The notes beneath the pieces were generated by a model. It ran no database searches. It saw nothing but the letters and a program-made list of their open reading frames with translations, and was not told the DNA's origin. The translations under genes were made by a program, and so were the position numbers. From Daphnia carinata (taxonomy: Eukaryota > Arthropoda > Branchiopoda > Diplostraca > Daphniidae), in assembly GCF_022539665.2 (NCBI RefSeq), contig NC_081336.1, positions 2,232,001 through 2,296,000 on the forward strand: DNA of 64,000 nt. Reading direction: 5' to 3'. How positions within the stretch are numbered: the first letter of the stretch is position 1; the number at the start of each line of letters is the position of its first letter. Positions 61,801 to 64,000 of the stretch are shown here, one piece after another.

Positions 61801-63876
61801 TTATGTCGTGCACCTGTTTCACGATGATTAAACATCCACGATTTTAAAAAAAATTTAATTTTGAACAAGAGCGGGCAAAAAAAAAAAAAAAAGAAAGACC
61901 TGCTGGACGGGCGCGGGTGGTGCGGGAACGGGTAGGATGTTGTCGAGAACATCGTTCGGTTTGACAGCAGTTTTGGGCATTCCTCCACCCCTGTTTTAGG
62001 TGAAAACAAATAAATAATTGATCGTTATTGTTGTGTATTTAGGAGAAAAAGTTATTTTTAAAACGCACTAAAGTCATTAGAGAAAAACGGTTTTGTCTTA
62101 ATTTTTTTTTTTTTCAACAGCGCCATCTGCTAGTCGGTGTGAGAAAAGTGACGGTCGGGGGAGGTGTGTTGGGCGTCGGGGTTCTTCCCTACAACGAACA
62201 GGGCAACAATAAAACCCAGAAATAGATTTCCCAGTTCCTCGGCTCACGGGACAAATCTTAAAAGGAGGTAGGGGACGGCGTGAAAAAAAGCCGGGACACT
62301 TGAGCTGGGCCGTCTGCTCAGACTCCAGAATTAGCACACATACACACCTCCCCCCAAAATATTTGTACAAATTGATTCTTTTATTCAATAAATCATTTTT
62401 CATCAAAAATTTCGTATTAGATGAATTTCAAAATGTTTTCCACAATGTCTTGACCCACTTTAAGGGGAGAATCGTGATTACGGTAAGCCACACCCACAAA
62501 CGGACGACCTCAAATGATGGCGGGATGCACCACCCGTTTTTATCAGTGCGGAAAGTTATTCTTTTTGAAATCGTGCGGCCAACCGCAGACATTGTTGCAA
62601 AACAGATGGGAGGGTATGAATCGAATCATTTCTTGTTTTCTCTCTCTTTCTTTCTATAAAATGATAAGCTAATGTTGGCTATACCTGCTGACGACGAGCT
62701 CGAAATTGTTGCCGGCTTTAGAGACGGTATCCTGGGCTTCTTTGTGACGCAGCTGGAAGATGTCCGTATTGTTGACTCGGATGAGAGCATCGCCCACACG
62801 AAGTCCGGCCTTTTCCGCCAAACTGCCTCCGTTCACCTGAAACCATTTCGAATTGAATTTACTTTCGTTCTTTTGTAACGGACGTCAACGGCACAAATAT
62901 GCAATCCGATAGTCAAAGCAGTTTAACAACGTGTGAGTCAACGTGTCGAATATCGACCGGAAAAACACTTAAATGAGTCATTGTAGTGGTCGGCCCATTA
63001 TCTCTTTGTTATTCAATTAGGGACATATCGCTTTAGTCATAACGTCCTCTAGAAAGATCGATCAACATGAAAATGGCGCGAAGTGGACTAGGATCAGCCC
63101 CTTTGTGTGATTTCAATTTTTATCAGGTGGCGGGAAAATTTCCTAATTGTTTTAAGATATGAAGCTATAAAACAAAAGATATGGCAATAGTAGAGTTACA
63201 TCGATCATGTGATCAACGCAGGAAGAGAAACAACCAGTGAGAGCGTTTGCTGGCCGGAGCTTTTTTGTTTCGGTTGGAAATATATTATTTTTAGCAACAG
63301 ACGTCCGAAGCCAAAAAAGAGATCGTCAGCCAAGAAAGTAATACATTTCGTGTTAGGGGAAAAAAAAAAATATATGTAGGAAATTCTAGAGAAGAGCCTT
63401 TTGCCAAACGACAGTGGAGCCCAGCTGTAAATATAGCGATCCCGGCACAGAGGCCCGGCTTAGTGGCTGTTTAAGTGTAAGTACAACAAACAAAAAACGT
63501 GTGTGCATATATACACACACATTTCCTTTTGTCCATTGTTTTTGCTTGTTTCTTACATCTGAAAATCGTCTATAAATAACGATGCAGGTGAAAAATGAAA
63601 AAAAAGGGGGGAATTTTTCACGTATTTGGAGCTTTCTCCAAACAGCTGATTATTTTCACACACCCTGCATTTTAACTAGGAACATGCAAAACAGCAGCCA
63701 TTTTGAAATGATTATAACTATACATTCATAAAATATAAAAAACGAGAATAGGGAAGGATCACGTAACTCACTTTTTGAACAGTCAAAGGAGCGCAGAAGT
63801 CGATACCTCCTTGTAGTCGGAAGCCCCAAGGTTGGTTGTCGAATTTCGACATTTTAATCGACAGCATCTCAGCCAT
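56746..63876 (-). CDS. Zasp52: Zasp52/LDB3-like PDZ-LIM (Alp/Enigma family) Z-disc protein
   Basis: Scaffold of muscle Z-discs and integrin attachment sites that binds alpha-actinin. Exons 63772-63876, 62685-62836, 61900-61990, 61353-61742, 61151-61210, 60827-60954, 60482-60753, 60020-60102, 59845-59949, 59380-59541, 59134-59206, 57527-58217, 57264-57450, 57079-57199, 56895-57010, 56746-56823; 2814 nt, 937 residues if all are used together. PDZ domain residues 1-86 (FDNQPWGFRLQGGIDF, GSLAEKAGLRVGDALIRVNN). The ZM motif reads VKIVNRQFNSPMGLYSEES and continues GVLGVNFKKNEKTYD, matching Drosophila Zasp52. A Ser run, Ala run and Pro-rich spacer lead to RRGKGVLNPQ and three LIM domains (CSSC.., CARCSKRVKGDCLNAIGKQF, CYACGYPIEAGDRWVEA), ending GQSFLGKNGRPMCKSHAR. 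Every exon keeps phase, and the middle ones are likely alternative. The internal LIM domain of fly Zasp52 is not seen. Confidence 0.9.
58786..58815. repeat. GA microsatellite in a Zasp intron
   Basis: Uninterrupted (GA)n of about 15 units in the long intron between the exons at 59134 and 58217. GA tracts can bind GAGA-type factors, but here it may be neutral. Confidence 0.85.
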
Positions 63877-64000
63877 TTTTTTTCAATTTTTTTCTTGTGA
63901 TTAGTGGACAAAAATTACGATGACAAATTGCACACGATTCACAGGAAGGATTGACAAAACACTGATGATGAAATGCAGGCAAATAGCAGCAACACGTTTT

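Noticed and set aside
62098-62659. Frames in the second Zasp intron
   Set aside because: No PDZ, ZM or LIM similarity and no phase-compatible splice sites with the neighbouring exons.

Overview
This is animal nuclear DNA: spliced genes on both strands, with introns mostly 50-80 nt long and canonical GT-AG borders. The gene content (a Zasp52-like PDZ-LIM protein, an arthropod-type Rabaptin with a C-terminal FYVE finger, secreted GH16 beta-1,3-glucanases in multiple copies, a Deltex-type WWE protein) and the very short introns suggest an arthropod, most likely a branchiopod crustacean close to Daphnia. The species is an inference; the sequence itself only shows a compact arthropod-like genome. 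Gene models below were assembled by hand from reading frames and splice consensus, and for every complete model except the least certain 5' ends the exon lengths sum to a multiple of three.

Layout. 0-4.2 kb: the 5' half of a TTF2/lodestar SNF2 ATPase (minus strand, running off the left edge), with an unknown three-exon gene nested on the opposite strand in its 1.3 kb intron. 5.2-9.7 kb: two tandem GH16 beta-1,3-glucanase genes and remnants of a third. 10.9-15.7 kb: CASC3/Barentsz and LETMD1, convergent. 16.8-25.3 kb: an accessory block between conserved genes, holding a decayed SAE1 (SUMO E1) copy, a 2.2 kb array of tRNA-like modules arranged as a large imperfect palindrome, a GC-rich hairpin-rich island, a broken Vasa-like DEAD-box helicase fragment, and a further GH16 gene. 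25.6-29.5 kb: mitochondrial malate dehydrogenase and TMEM209, divergent from a 300 bp promoter. 30.5-32.2 kb: an INPP5K-like inositol 5-phosphatase. 32.6-35.6 kb: Rabaptin-FYVE. 36.0-39.4 kb: eIF3c. 40.1-41.1 kb: a WWE-only Deltex-like protein. 41.9-43.0 kb: SLC25A44. 43.8-46.8 kb: YTHDC1. 47.7-53.1 kb: GFPT (hexosamine pathway). 54.9-55.5 kb: an intronless orphan. 56.7-63.9 kb: the Zasp/LDB3-like gene, whose first exon lies close to the right edge.

Most genes are unrelated housekeeping neighbours, not a pathway cluster. Themes that can be named are mRNA handling (CASC3 in the exon junction complex, YTHDC1 as nuclear m6A reader, eIF3c in initiation), mitochondrial metabolism (MDH2, SLC25A44, LETMD1) and endosome/phosphoinositide biology (INPP5K, Rabaptin-FYVE). 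The most unusual structure is the palindromic tRNA-like array with broken germline/SUMO gene copies on either side of it.
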